Source: Streptomyces sp. RPT161 (GTDB lineage Bacteria; Actinomycetota; Actinomycetes; Streptomycetales; Streptomycetaceae). Taken from it: DNA of 64,000 nucleotides. Below the pieces are notes generated by a model, which saw only the letters and a list, made by a program, of their open reading frames with translations, was not told the origin of the DNA and searched no databases. The stretch covers positions 124,001 to 188,000 of the forward strand of contig NZ_JAPZVN010000010.1 of assembly GCF_027533845.1 (NCBI RefSeq), given 5' to 3'. Shown in pieces: positions 53,451 through 62,169 of this stretch (position 1 is the first letter of the stretch; each line of letters opens with the position of its first letter). A program made the position numbers and the translations under genes.

Positions 53451-54043
53451 AGCAGAAGCTCAGGACCGCGGTGGCGGCGGGTGTCATGACCATGGGCTCC
53501 CTGGCCGGCACGCTCGCCCTGTCGGGGACGGCGCACGCCGAGACCTACCAGCGCAACGTCCAGCTGCAGGACCTCCAGGACCAGGGCATCGACTGCCTGG
53601 ACAGCAACTACAATGGGTCGCTCTACATCCTGCCCTGCAACGGCGGCAGCTTCCAGCGCTGGAACGTCACGTCCTACGCCCCGGACGTGAACAACTACTA
53701 CAGCAGGGTGCAGATCCAGAACGTCCAGACCGGCCGTTGTCTGCGGGTCCAGTTCTTCGCCGGAAACGGCTACGAGGCCAAGACCGACAGCTGCGACGCG
53801 AGCAACTACCGGGACCAGTGGAACATGACCTGGGTCGGAAACACCCCGGGCAACCCTTCCAACAGCTTCCAGTTCCTCAACTGGCAGCCATCAGGCCCGC
53901 TGTCGGGCCGCAGCGAGTTCGACTTCTGCCTGGACCGGGGACAGGCAGGCCACGCGAACAACATGGTCTTCGACATCGGCCAGTTCCAGAAGACCTGTAA
54001 CAACCACTCCAACAAGTGGCAGATCTGGAGCATGGTCCACTAG
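53447..54043 (+). CDS. Secreted ricin-type beta-trefoil protein
   Basis: 198-aa exported protein. ATG 53447 overlaps the upstream stop; signal peptide MKQKLRTAVAAGVMTMGSLA with cleavage near AHAET. The mature part has trefoil features: CLDSNYNGSLYILPCNGGSF, QRWNV, QTGRCLRVQF and NKWQIWSM, i.e. Q.W/CL.. repeats with Cys pairs. Such domains bind sugars. No catalytic domain, so a lectin-like or inhibitor role with the coupled upstream protein is likely (inference). Confidence 0.75.
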   Translation: MKQKLRTAVAAGVMTMGSLAGTLALSGTAHAETYQRNVQLQDLQDQGIDCLDSNYNGSLYILPCNGGSFQRWNVTSYAPDVNNYYSRVQIQNVQTGRCLRVQFFAGNGYEAKTDSCDASNYRDQWNMTWVGNTPGNPSNSFQFLNWQPSGPLSGRSEFDFCLDRGQAGHANNMVFDIGQFQKTCNNHSNKWQIWSMVH

Positions 54044-54053
54044 GCAGCCGTCG

Positions 54054-54194
54054 CTGCCGGATGGCCGACCGGTCGTGCCGCCCAATGGCGGCATAACCTT
54101 TACCCCGCCGACGAACGACCCAGATGCGATCTCCGCGGGAGCCTGGGTGAACGGCAGTTACGTCGGCGATGTGGAGAGCCCGCGGTTCTACTGA
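54054..54194 (+). other. Coding-like tail after the trefoil gene
   Basis: Frame LPDGRPVVPPNGGITFTPPT, then ISAGAWVNGSYVGDVESPRF before TGA at 54192-54194. Possibly the end of a deleted secreted protein. The rest of 54195-54500 has no supported gene. Confidence 0.3.
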
Positions 54195-54500
54195 ACCGCC
54201 TGATTCAGACCGGCCGCCCCGAAAGCTGTGCATGTCGCGGCAAAGTGAGACAGCGCCACTGCCACCGCCGGGTGCCAGACCGGATCACACGGCCCGCCGA
54301 CGATGGGCAGTGTGATCCGGCCCAGATGACCATGCTCAAGACGGTTGGCCTGTGGGAGGTTCGGAAGGCGGGTGATCCGACTCTGTACTTACCCGTCCAG
54401 CCTCACCGCCGACCTGCGGAAAGAGGATGTGAAACAGCTTCTACTGATCTTTTCGTTAGTTCTGTGGGTGTGATGGGCTTGTTGGCGGGATCCTGGTGTC

Positions 54501-55105
54501 GTGTCTTACAAGCCTTCGCCTGTTGCCTCCGCGCCTGTCGTTCCGCCTTTGACGCGGCCTCAGTTGACCGAGGCTCGGCGCGTGCGGACGGCTGAGTTGT
54601 TCGAGCAAGGACGCTCGAGTGCTGAGATCGCACGGATGCTGGGGGTCAGCCACGAAAGCGTACGGCGGTGGAAACGGGTGTGGGAGGAAGGCGGCGCTGA
54701 TGCCTTGCGGCGACGCCCGGCCACCGGTCGTCCGCCGAAACTGGACGATACCCAGGTCGAACAGGTGCGGACCGCGCTGGAACAGGGCGCCCAGGCGCAT
54801 GGCTTCGAGGCTGATCTGTGGACGCTGGAGCGGGTTGGTCTGGTGGTCGAGCGGGTGACAGGGTGTCATTGTCGCGGGCGTCGGTCTGGCGTCTGCTGAC
54901 CAGTCGGTTGGGCTGGAGCCTGCAGCGGCCGGAGCGTCGGGCGGTGGAGCGGGACGAGTCCGAGATCGCCCGCTGGATCGCTCATGAGTGGCCACGCATC
55001 AAAAAGGGGCGATGAACAAACGTGCCTGGATCGTTTTCCTCGACGAATCGGGCGTCTCGCTGCTGCCCCAGGTCCGACGCACCTATGGCCCGCGACGACC
55101 GACAG
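54501..55105 (+). mobile_element. IS630-family transposase relic, 5' half
   Basis: First frame: LTRPQLTEARRVRTAELFEQ, SSAEIARMLGVSHESVRRWK, ALRRRPATGRPPKLDDTQVE. Near 54865 it shifts to SLSRASVWRLLTSRLGWSLQ and RDESEIARWIAHEWPRIKK, stops at 55015, and resumes as NKRAWIVFLDESGVSLLPQV with the first catalytic Asp (FLDESG). Sequence after about 55105 is unrelated, so the element is truncated. At least two lesions. Confidence 0.8.
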
Positions 55106-55109
55106 CACC

Positions 55110-55443
55110 ATGATGTCCGCGATTGATGGGAACAGCAGCTCCTTCAGCCGGAGCACGATCTCCTGCACGGCCCCGAACATCGGCCACATCCACCGGGTTG
55201 CCGATCACTTTCGGGCAACTTCCCGGCGGCCGCTCCAGCCGCCAGCCATCACTCAGCGTGGGCGGACCACAGAAGTTGAGCCAGAACCGAATCTCGTGAA
55301 CAAAGCCACGCGATTTTTGACGTCTCCCAGACTTCGTCGATGACGGACCTGCTGTAGCCGCGCGCGGTGGCGCCGCGCCGGAACCACATCTCCACCTTCG
55401 GAAGGCGGTTGGCATCGGCGAGGGCGCGTCGGGGGCCTGCCAC
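55110..55443 (-). pseudogene. Multiply frameshifted gene of unknown family
   Basis: Minus-strand pieces in three frames: VEMWFRRGATARGYSRSVID with EVWE, then HEIRFWLNFCGPPTLSDGWR with LERPPG, then MWPMFGAVQEIVLRLKELLF with PSIADIMVLSVV. Each has protein-like composition and the order is consistent, so it looks like one decayed gene. Not recognised. Confidence 0.4.
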
Positions 55444-55631
55444 CCGCGGGCGATCTCATGCTGCTCCACCTCCCGGCCCTCCGTCTCGCACACCCGCCGG
55501 TGCCGGATCCTCGCCCCGCAGGCGGCGTGCACTTCATGCAGCCGCGGCCGGGCCCCCTGGGTCGCCGGGTGGAGCTGCACGGGCAAACCGACCAGGCCGA
55601 ATGTGATGTGGGCCGCCCAGATGGCGCTCAT
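55440..55631 (-). pseudogene. N-terminal fragment of a second Ku protein
   Basis: From ATG 55631: IWAAHITFGLVGLPVQLHPA, then RLHEVHAACGARIRHRRVCE and REVEQHEIARG. This is the first about 64 residues of a Ku protein (compare WGGVLSFGLVTLPVQ and FHQ in the intact ku at 6529). The remainder is replaced by unrelated sequence, so it is a dead copy, yet it differs enough from the intact one to be a separate lineage. Confidence 0.75.
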
Positions 55632-55743
55632 GGTTCCAGCGTGCTGCGCCCCGGCGCCGGGTGCACAACGAAGAAGCCCCTCGGCCGAAGAAGGCCACGG
55701 CAAGCAGCCAGCGGAGAAAACCGGTTGATCCCGGCTGCGGTGA

Positions 55744-56061
55744 TTACACCCCACCTTCGGCCCGTTGCACAGCCTCGATGTCGAACGGGCCGATGCCGAG
55801 CAGCTGGTGGACGTGCCACTCGATGATCTCGATCGTTGCCTGATCGTCGCGTGCAAGGGGATCGTCCTGTGCGATGGCTTCTGCGACTGAGCGGGAGCTC
55901 GCACGTACCACGTACAGCCCCATCGTGGGATCCGAGCTGGGCCCGGAGATCAGGACTGTGCCCTGTTCGTGCTGGTCCCGCATCCAGTCCAAATGCGCCG
56001 CGAGCATTCGTTGTGGCTCCGCCGGGCGCTTACCGCGCCTGATCACCAGGTACCAGATCAT
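55744..56061 (-). CDS. YciI-like protein
   Basis: 105-aa ferredoxin-like protein of the YciI family: WYLVIRRGKRPAEPQRMLAA, HLDWMRDQHEQGTVLISGPS (conserved His and Gly-Pro), GLYVVRASSRSVAEAIAQDD, IIEWHVHQLLG. YciI folds occur in muconolactone isomerase-like and dehalogenase-type enzymes; here no substrate can be inferred. ATG 56061 overlaps the stop of the upstream gene (ATGA, 56058-56061). Confidence 0.85.
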   Translation of the reverse strand: MIWYLVIRRGKRPAEPQRMLAAHLDWMRDQHEQGTVLISGPSSDPTMGLYVVRASSRSVAEAIAQDDPLARDDQATIEIIEWHVHQLLGIGPFDIEAVQRAEGGV

Positions 56062-56276
56062 GATTGCCCCTCGTAGCTCCACAGGTCCGGGCCGTCGCCC
56101 CGCCACTCGATCAGATCCCGATCGTCCAGAGCCAGGTCATCAGGGTCCAGGCCTACACGTCGCAGGAACTCCTCGACATCCGCCAGCGACGTAGCGACGC
56201 CGACAGGCTCGCCGAGGACCGTCATACGGCGCTCACCGCCATGAGGCGCGTGCACGACGATCGGCGGCTGCTCCAT
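56058..56276 (-). CDS. Small conserved actinobacterial protein
   Basis: 72-aa soluble protein beginning MEQPPIVVHAPHGGERRMTV and continuing SLADVEEFLRRVGLDP, ending in an acidic DLIEWRGDGPDLW. Similar short proteins are common next to plasmid and accessory genes in Streptomyces; function unknown. Translationally coupled to the YciI gene by ATGA. Confidence 0.65.
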   Translation of the reverse strand: MEQPPIVVHAPHGGERRMTVLGEPVGVATSLADVEEFLRRVGLDPDDLALDDRDLIEWRGDGPDLWSYEGQS

Positions 56277-56421
56277 ACGCCCAGCCTGCGCCCTGCTGGT
56301 GGCCGCCGCATGGCAGGTGTGCGTCTGTGCCGGTGGGGCACGCGTCGTCGTACCCGGTGTAGGCGCCGGCTCGTGGCCGCACCCTGTGCCCACCGGCCGG
56401 CGCACCGGCCAGCCAGCGCGG

Positions 56422-56933
56422 CTACCCCTCCTCGGGCGGCAGGCCCTGGCCGTGGAGCGCTCTGGCAGTCGGGCACGGCCACCTCACCCCGCAGGTTCGA
56501 CACGTCAACGGCCAGACGCCTACCGTCGCCCTAAGTAGACGAGCCACGGCCCGGAGAGCGTCGTAAGCCATCGCACGAACATTCTCGCTCTTTGCCAGCG
56601 CATGCGTGACCTTGTCGCGCTTGAACCAGGTCAGCACCGAGCTCGCATTGCGGTCCATGTTGCAGGGCCCGCAGGCTGGTACCAGGTTCTCCGGATCATG
56701 CGTTCCGCCATTCGCCACCGGCCGCAGGTGATCAACCTGGTCGGTCCGCCGCAGTACACACATGACGCCGAGGCGAGCACCTCCCGGCGCACTGCCGCAG
56801 GAACGGCACCAAGGTTTCGCCGTACCTCTTCCCCGCTGCCTTTCGAGCAGTGCTGCCGTTCCTTGTGGCACCGTGCGCAGTATCCGCAGTACCCCTCACG
56901 GTTCTGGCACCCTGCACCTACGCAAGCGCCCAT
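56422..56933 (-). pseudogene. HNH endonuclease with one frameshift
   Basis: From ATG 56933: CVGAGCQNREGYCGYCARCH (zinc-type Cys set), GEEVRRNLGAVPAAVRREVL and SCVYCGGP, then a shift near 56743 to DQVDHLRPVANGGTHDPENL with VPACGPCN, the HNH core (D-H, N, C..C), and a tail KRDKVTHALAKSENVRAMAY ending at 56422. One base would restore about 169 aa. It lies 18 bases after the small gene at 56952, so it was part of the same operon. Confidence 0.75.
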
Positions 56934-56951
56934 GCCCCTCGCTTCCTGGCG

Positions 56952-57164
56952 CTACTCCTGCTCGGCCCGCACGATGATCATCCGGTACACCGCCCCACCC
57001 CGCCGCTCCGGATCATCATCCGTGCGGGCCTCCGCGATACCCGCATGCGACTCGATCCACGTCCGCACCGCCGCCAGATCCACCGCCGGGCCACGCAGGT
57101 ACACCTCCACCGCGTCATCGACGATCGGCAGGTCGTTCAGGTAGTCCGCGTAGCACTCTTCCAT
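56952..57164 (-). CDS. Small acidic protein of unknown function
   Basis: 70-aa protein MEECYADYLNDLPIVDDAVE, then DLAAVRTWIESHAGIAEART and a beta strand AVYRMIIVRAEQE. No family recognised. ATG 57164 has a weak ribosome binding site. Probably transcribed with the HNH and YciI genes downstream. Confidence 0.55.
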   Translation of the reverse strand: MEECYADYLNDLPIVDDAVEVYLRGPAVDLAAVRTWIESHAGIAEARTDDDPERRGGAVYRMIIVRAEQE

Positions 57165-57259
57165 GCACAGGCCAACGCCGCAGGCTGAGGCCGGTACACG
57201 GCCTCACGACGACGGGCCCGGCTCCCGATATTCGGAAGCGGGGCCTGTGCACGCCGCGG

Positions 57260-57672
57260 TCAGACGTCCGCGGCGGGCTGCGGGTCGTCGACGTGCTTGA
57301 GTGCCATCGGGGCCTCGGGTACGTCCGGGCCGCTGAGCGTCGCCCAGAACGCGTGCGTCGCCAGAGCCTTGGCCAGCTCCCGCTGTCGGGCGAGCAGCTT
57401 GTCAACTGCCGCGTGGTCGTCCTGCCGACCGATGCGTCGTGGTGCACGCCGCGCGCGTCTGTGTACGGCTCGGGCTCGGGTTCCGGCCGGTGCGGGAGGC
57501 GCGCGTACAGGTCGGCGAGGTCGCGCTGGGCTTGCTGCCAGTCGCGTTGGAGCTGGATCAAGTCATCGAGGAAGCGGAGTTCGGCCACGATCGGAATCGC
57601 ACAAAGCATCGTTTCAAGAGCGCGTCGCGACACCCCGACGAGGGCACACGCTTGGTGCCCCGCCGCCCTCAC
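57260..57672 (-). pseudogene. Frameshifted coiled-coil protein
   Basis: First frame: LCAIPIVAELRFLDDLIQLQ, RDWQQAQRDLADLYARLPHR and a Pro-Glu run PEPEPEPYTDARGVHHD. Near 57425 it shifts to HAAVDKLLARQRELAKALAT and SGPDVPEAPMALKHVDD, ending TGA at 57260-57262. One lesion. Unknown family; composition suggests a phage- or plasmid-type structural or tail protein. Confidence 0.5.
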
Positions 57673-57722
57673 GGGTCGCTAAAGATTCGACATAGCGCTG
57701 TCCTGCTCAGGAGGATCGGCCC

Positions 57723-58082
57723 ATGAGTCTCCTCGTACACACCTTTGTCTACGACGCCGACGGCGGTCGCGACTTCCTGGAGGACCCCGAGCACGGCAAG
57801 GCCCTGGCTGGTTTCGAGAGCACCCGGACCCGGCTGTGGGGCTCGGCGGCGATCCGGGCTTTGGGCTCCCGGTTCTTCCCACAACTCGGCGGCGGCGACC
57901 TTTACGTAGAGCGGGACGAGATCGATGAGTTCCTCACCGAGTGTGAGGCGATTCGTCCACACCTCGACAACCTTGCCAAGCAGGGCGGTTACCAAGCCGA
58001 CTACGTCACTCAGCGCTTCGACAACGTCGTTGCCGCCGCGCTACGAGCCAAGGCCGTCGGCGGTGGGATCGTTGTGTGGTAG
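57723..58082 (+). CDS. Uncharacterised protein
   Basis: 119-aa protein MSLLVHTFVYDADGGRDFLE, then STRTRLWGSAAIRALGSRFF and YVERDEIDEFLTECEAIRPH, with a Val-rich C-terminus. ATG 57723 is strongly supported by AGGAGG 9 bases upstream. No signal peptide and no family I recognise; similar small proteins occur in Streptomyces accessory regions. Divergent from the frameshifted gene at 57260. Confidence 0.65.
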   Translation: MSLLVHTFVYDADGGRDFLEDPEHGKALAGFESTRTRLWGSAAIRALGSRFFPQLGGGDLYVERDEIDEFLTECEAIRPHLDNLAKQGGYQADYVTQRFDNVVAAALRAKAVGGGIVVW

Positions 58083-58094
58083 TGGTCGAGGATC

Positions 58095-58740
58095 GAGGCA
58101 GGCGGTCGTTACGCGGCACTAGCCCGCGACGGTAGGCCTCGATCGCCAGCTTGTACGTCTCCCTCGGCCTCACGGCGCCCAGACGTCGCCACACCGCCAG
58201 CCCGGTAGCGAATGCCTTCATGCCGGGCCAGCCGATTCCTCGCTAGCACCGATCCCGACAAGCCCTCCAAGAAGAACACCCGTCCGATCTCCTGTGCTTC
58301 CGCCTCGGCCACCTGCATCAGCCAGCGTCGCCGCTCGTCATCCCACACCGCTTCCACTGCGGCATCGACCAAAGCCGGGCCCGCGCCGCGAAGTTGCCCG
58401 GCCATCCGCACGTAGCTTCGGACCAGGGCCATCTCCGACGGCAGCAACTCCAACCGCCGATACGCCGGATCGACCTGCTTTGCCAACCACCGGTCCGACA
58501 CCGCGCCCGCTGACTCAGCACGCAACCCGCGGTACACCAACGCGTCCGTGCCGTCCACGGTCAGCCTGACCTCCCAACCACTCTCGCAGCCGGGTGCGGG
58601 GACGAGCAGCTCGGCCAGGCCCCGCTCTAAGCCAACCGCCGCCAGCCCGCGTCCGGCTCCCCGGCCTCGAACGTCCACCACTCGACCGCTGCTGTCCGCT
58701 CGCGGACCAGCAACTCCCAGTCCTGCGGTCGCAGTTCCAT
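58095..58740 (-). pseudogene. Gene broken by two frameshifts
   Basis: Frame 1 from ATG 58740: ELRPQDWELLVRERTAAVEW, WTFEAGEPDAGWRRLA. Frame 2: RGLAELLVPAPGCESGWEVR, YRRLELLPSEMALVRSYVRM, DDERRRWLMQVAEAEAQEIG, VLARNRLARHEG. Frame 3 at the end: AVWRRLGAVRPRETYKLAIE and AYRRGLVPRNDRLP. Together about 210 aa of a soluble protein. Family not recognised; the C-terminal helix looks like a DNA-binding or plasmid protein. Confidence 0.5.
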
Positions 58741-58873
58741 CCACGCCCCCTCTGGTACTCACTGGGGCCGATCCTGCCGCAGCGCCCTTAGAGGTGACCG
58801 GGAAACGGGCACACAGTCACACGACGAAGATCCACGACCAGCCCACGCGTTCGACTGTGGACGCCCGCAGTCC

Positions 58874-59116
58874 TCAGGCCGCGGTAGGCACGGGCTGCCC
58901 TGGCTCGTACAGCCACGCCACCTGCGTGCCGTCTACCCGCACAGTCAGCCCGAACCGGTCCACGCCTGGCTGCCCGGCCCCGTCCCACCACCACCACGCC
59001 GCCTCGACCTCATCCCACAGGCGCCGCGCTCCAGATTGGAACACCACACCCCGATCGCCATCCTTCGGCCAACGGACCGCAGCCCAGGACCGGTCAAGGA
59101 GGCTGATGAACCACAC
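58874..59116 (-). CDS. Possible 80-aa protein, perhaps a gene fragment
   Basis: GTG 59116 opens WFISLLDRSWAAVRWPKDGD, then GARRLWDEVEAAWWWWDGAG and VDGTQVAWLYEPGQPVP, rich in Trp. The preceding in-frame TAG and other minus-strand frames upstream (KLRSQREVWPQFEGYLPGGF at about 59320) suggest that it is the C-terminal piece of a longer decayed gene. Not recognised. Confidence 0.4.
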   Translation of the reverse strand: MWFISLLDRSWAAVRWPKDGDRGVVFQSGARRLWDEVEAAWWWWDGAGQPGVDRFGLTVRVDGTQVAWLYEPGQPVPTAA

Positions 59117-59900
59117 CAGCGCCTCGGTGTCGCTGCGCTACAACGTGTGCACACCCCGGCACGGCCAGACCCACGACGAACGGCGCCGCCGTGAAGCAGA
59201 CATCAGGCACCAGCAACAACGGCGACAGGCCCGTTTCCGTGACCTCCGCGTCGCCGGGAAACCCCCCGGGCAGGTACCCCTCGAACTGCGGCCACACCTC
59301 CCGCTGGGATCGCAGCTTCATGAACTCCACGCTGCCGGTGAACCGCCCCGACGCGCCTGGGGATAGGGCGCAAACAGCCAATACGCCCGAACGGGTACAC
59401 GTCTCTCACCAGCCGCGGCCAGCTTCAACGTCGTCTGGGGCGCTATACGAGTGAGCAGCAAGTGACTGGTGCGGAATCAGACATACCCGTGGCGAAATCT
59501 AGTCAACGCGCCTACGCCTGCGGTGACTTGTCAGACTGGCCGCCTATCTCGACAAGACCGGCATGCCACCGGCCCACGAGCCGGTCTTCCGCGCCCGGCG
59601 AGGCCCCGACCGACCGCCGGTGTGGCGCTGGCCCCACCAGCCCACCGCCTTCCCGACGAGCGCCCTGGAGCACCATGCTTGCCCTCACCTCGCTGCTCGC
59701 TGCCCTGGCGGACGCCGACCGTGCGGGCGAGCCGGGTGCGGCGGCCGCTACGGCGGCGGGGACGTTCAGGGCGGCGCGGATTGTGCGCGGGGTGTACTTA
59801 CGCGCGGCCTGGATGCCTCTCGCAGCGCGGGCTTTGCGCTGCGAGAAGAGGTCGGTCGCGTGGGCTGGGGCTGACGCCGGGGCGGCAGCGGGTGGCCCCG
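59117..59900. other. Region with fragments only
   Basis: About 780 bases. Minus strand near 59180-59325 carries QREVWPQFEGYLPGGFPGDA and TETGLSPLLLVPDVCFTAA, probably the N-terminal part of the decayed gene at 58874. Plus strand near 59540-59680 has RLAAYLDKTGMPPAHEPVFR, possibly a plasmid-gene relic. No intact gene supported. Confidence 0.4.
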
Positions 59901-60695
59901 TCATTCCTGCCGTGTGATCGCGCGCAGGTATGCCTCGGTGAAGAGTTCGCAGACTTCGTTCATGGGTGGGAGGTCAAGGCTCTGTATGGGTTCGAGGAGC
60001 GGTCGCGTGAGGATGTGGGTGATCACCGGACCCAGCAGGAGTTGGACCAGGATCGGCAGTGGCAGTGGTCGTATCCGGCCCGTCTCCACGTGCGGCAGCA
60101 GGAGCCGTGCGAGGCTGTCGAATAGGCGCGGGAGGTACGCCCGCGTCGCTCGCGCGGCGGGCCCGTCGGGTCGACTGAAGAGGTCCGCGAAGATCGCCGG
60201 GAGCACTCGCGGCTCGCGGTCGAACGCCACGATCACGGCACGGTAGAGCGCCTGCACAGTGTCCTCCAGGCGCTCCGGCGGGTCGGCGGCCAGGGCTTCC
60301 AAGTCGGGTAGGGGGCCGTAGATTTCGTAGACGGCGCCGAGTAGGCCGTCGCGGCCGTCGAAGACCGTGTGCAAGCTGGGAAGCGAGCACGCGGCCCGCT
60401 CCGCGACGGCGTCTAGGGTCATCGCGCCGAGGCCTCGCTCGGCGACGAGCTGCGCCGCCGCCTCGATCGCCCGCTCGCGGACCGGCCGCCGACCGCCGGG
60501 GTCGACGCCCGCCCGCCGGACCGCCTCGTCCAGCGCGGCCCGTGAGCCGCCCAGTCGGCGCAGCAATGTGCTGCGGGAGACGCCAGCCGCCGCAGCGATC
60601 ACTGTCAGCGGGACGTCCGCGACGTCCCGGCCGCGTTCGTTCGCCGCCGCCAGGGCGGCGGCCACTAGATCCCGCATCTGCTCATGGTCCTGCAT
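59901..60695 (-). CDS. TetR-type regulator with two helix-turn-helix units
   Basis: 264-aa regulator. The standard TetR DNA-binding domain is central (RERAIEAAAQLVAERGLGAM, LDAVAERAACSLPSLHTVF) followed by a ligand-binding C-terminus (LEDTVQALYRAVIVAFDREP, TRAYLPRLFDSLARLLLPHV). Unusually, about 60 residues before it form a second HTH: MRDLVAAALAAANERG, then LTVIAAAAGVSRSTLLRRLG. Divergent from an FAD hydroxylase with a short AT-rich gap, so it probably represses that gene. Start at ATG 60695 is a best guess; ATG 60680 is the near alternative. Confidence 0.8.
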   Translation of the reverse strand: MQDHEQMRDLVAAALAAANERGRDVADVPLTVIAAAAGVSRSTLLRRLGGSRAALDEAVRRAGVDPGGRRPVRERAIEAAAQLVAERGLGAMTLDAVAERAACSLPSLHTVFDGRDGLLGAVYEIYGPLPDLEALAADPPERLEDTVQALYRAVIVAFDREPRVLPAIFADLFSRPDGPAARATRAYLPRLFDSLARLLLPHVETGRIRPLPLPILVQLLLGPVITHILTRPLLEPIQSLDLPPMNEVCELFTEAYLRAITRQE

Positions 60696-60738
60696 GTGCA
60701 ACACGATACTACTTGACATCTGAGACCGTACCAAAGAC

Positions 60739-60750
60739 CTTATATATAAG
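60739..60750. promoter_or_regulatory. AT-rich 12-bp palindrome in divergent promoter
   Basis: CTTATATATAAG, a perfect palindrome between the TetR gene (start 60695) and the FAD hydroxylase (start 60779). Serves plausibly as -10 region and operator. TTGACA at 60713-60718 lies too far for a standard plus-strand -35. Confidence 0.5.
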
Positions 60751-60778
60751 AGTTCCACTGGAATGAGGGGGGAATGCC

Positions 60779-62017
60779 ATGAGCGTCGTCATCTCCGGGG
60801 GCGGACCGGCAGGCATGATGCTGGGCCTGCTGCTGGCGCGGGCCGGGATCGAGGTGACCGTGCTGGAGAAGCACGGCGACTTCCTGCGCGACTTCCGCGG
60901 TGACACCATCCACGCGTCCACCGTGCGACTGATGGACGAGCTGGGCCTGGGCCGGAAGTTCGCCTCGCTGCCGCAGAGCAAGCTCAGCGACATGGTGGTG
61001 CCCACGTCGGACGGCGGCAGTATGCGGCTGACCGCCTTCGACGCCCTGCCAGCGCCGTACAACTACATCGCGATGGTCCCGCAGTGGGACCTGCTCAACC
61101 TGCTTGCCCAGGAGGCCCGGCGCGAACCGTCGTTCACCCTGCGGATGAATACCGTGGCGACCGGGCTGGTCCGGGAGGGCGGCAAGGTCGTCGGCGTCCG
61201 CTACCGCACCCAGGACGGCGAGGAGGGCGAGATCCGCGCCACCCTCACCGTCGCGGCCGACGGCCGCCACTCCGCGCTGCGCCAGGACGCCGGTCTGGTG
61301 CCGCAGGAGTTCCCGGTCCCGTTCGACACTTGGTGGTTCCGGCTGCCTAGGTATGCCGCGGAGCAGGCCCAGGAGCCCCGGCTGGTTGCCGCGTTCCGCG
61401 CTGGCGAGTTCGCCCTGAGCCTCACCAGGAACGACTACTTCCAGATCGCCTACTTCACCACGAAGGGATCCGACGCCCGTCTGCGCACCGAAGGCATCGA
61501 ACGCTTCCGGGCTCGGATCGCCGACCTGATGCCGCAGTACGCGGACCGCGTCGACCAGCTGCCGAGCATGGACGACGTCCACCTGCTCGACGTCCGGCTC
61601 AACCGGCTTCCGCACTGGTACGCCGACGGCCTCCTGTTGATCGGCGACGCCGCCCACGCGATGTCCCCGGCCGGCGGGGTGGGGGTCAACCTCGCCATCC
61701 AGGACGCGGTCGCGGCGGCCACGCTGCTCGTCGAACCGCTGCGCCGGGACCGGCTGACCACCGCCGACCTAGGAAAGGTCCAGCGGCGAAGGTGGCGGCC
61801 CACAGTGATCATGCAGCGCGTGCAACTGATGCTGCACGACGGGTTCTTCGCCCCGGTCCTCACCGGCCGCCGAGTCGGCCCGCCCACCTCGATTGTCCTG
61901 GCCACCCGGTACCTGCCCGGCTTCCGCCAACTCCCCTCCCGCCTGGTCGCGTTTGGCCCGCGCCCGGAGCACGCCCCGGCCTTCGCCCGGCGCCCCACGG
62001 CGGAGCCGGCTAGCTAG
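60779..62017 (+). CDS. FAD-dependent hydroxylase
   Basis: 412-aa class A flavoprotein monooxygenase. FAD motif VVISGGGPAGMMLGLLLARA at the start, EKHGDFLRDFRGDTIHASTV, DG motif VAADGRHSALRQDAGL, and LLIGDAAHAMSPAGGVGVNL for the pyrophosphate and ribityl. It lacks the thioredoxin-like tail of the 30133 enzyme, being closer to smaller phenolic or quinone hydroxylases. GAGGGGGGAATGCC precedes ATG 60779. Probably controlled by the divergent TetR protein; substrate not known. Confidence 0.9.
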   Translation: MSVVISGGGPAGMMLGLLLARAGIEVTVLEKHGDFLRDFRGDTIHASTVRLMDELGLGRKFASLPQSKLSDMVVPTSDGGSMRLTAFDALPAPYNYIAMVPQWDLLNLLAQEARREPSFTLRMNTVATGLVREGGKVVGVRYRTQDGEEGEIRATLTVAADGRHSALRQDAGLVPQEFPVPFDTWWFRLPRYAAEQAQEPRLVAAFRAGEFALSLTRNDYFQIAYFTTKGSDARLRTEGIERFRARIADLMPQYADRVDQLPSMDDVHLLDVRLNRLPHWYADGLLLIGDAAHAMSPAGGVGVNLAIQDAVAAATLLVEPLRRDRLTTADLGKVQRRRWRPTVIMQRVQLMLHDGFFAPVLTGRRVGPPTSIVLATRYLPGFRQLPSRLVAFGPRPEHAPAFARRPTAEPAS

Positions 62018-62169
62018 CTACTTGCCCCTGAAAGAGGGTTTCCTCAGCTGACCACACCGCTCGCTTCCGTCTCGTGCCCCAGCTCGCAGCGTGTCGACCC
62101 CTGCCGTACGCAGGCCGGGGCAGTGTGGACCGACCTGCCCCGGCCCGCGGGCGCCGGCACCGAGCCGGT

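Noticed and set aside
60713-60750. TTGACA plus TATATA as a normal sigma-70 promoter for the FAD hydroxylase
   Set aside because: Spacing is about 22 bases, too long for a standard promoter.
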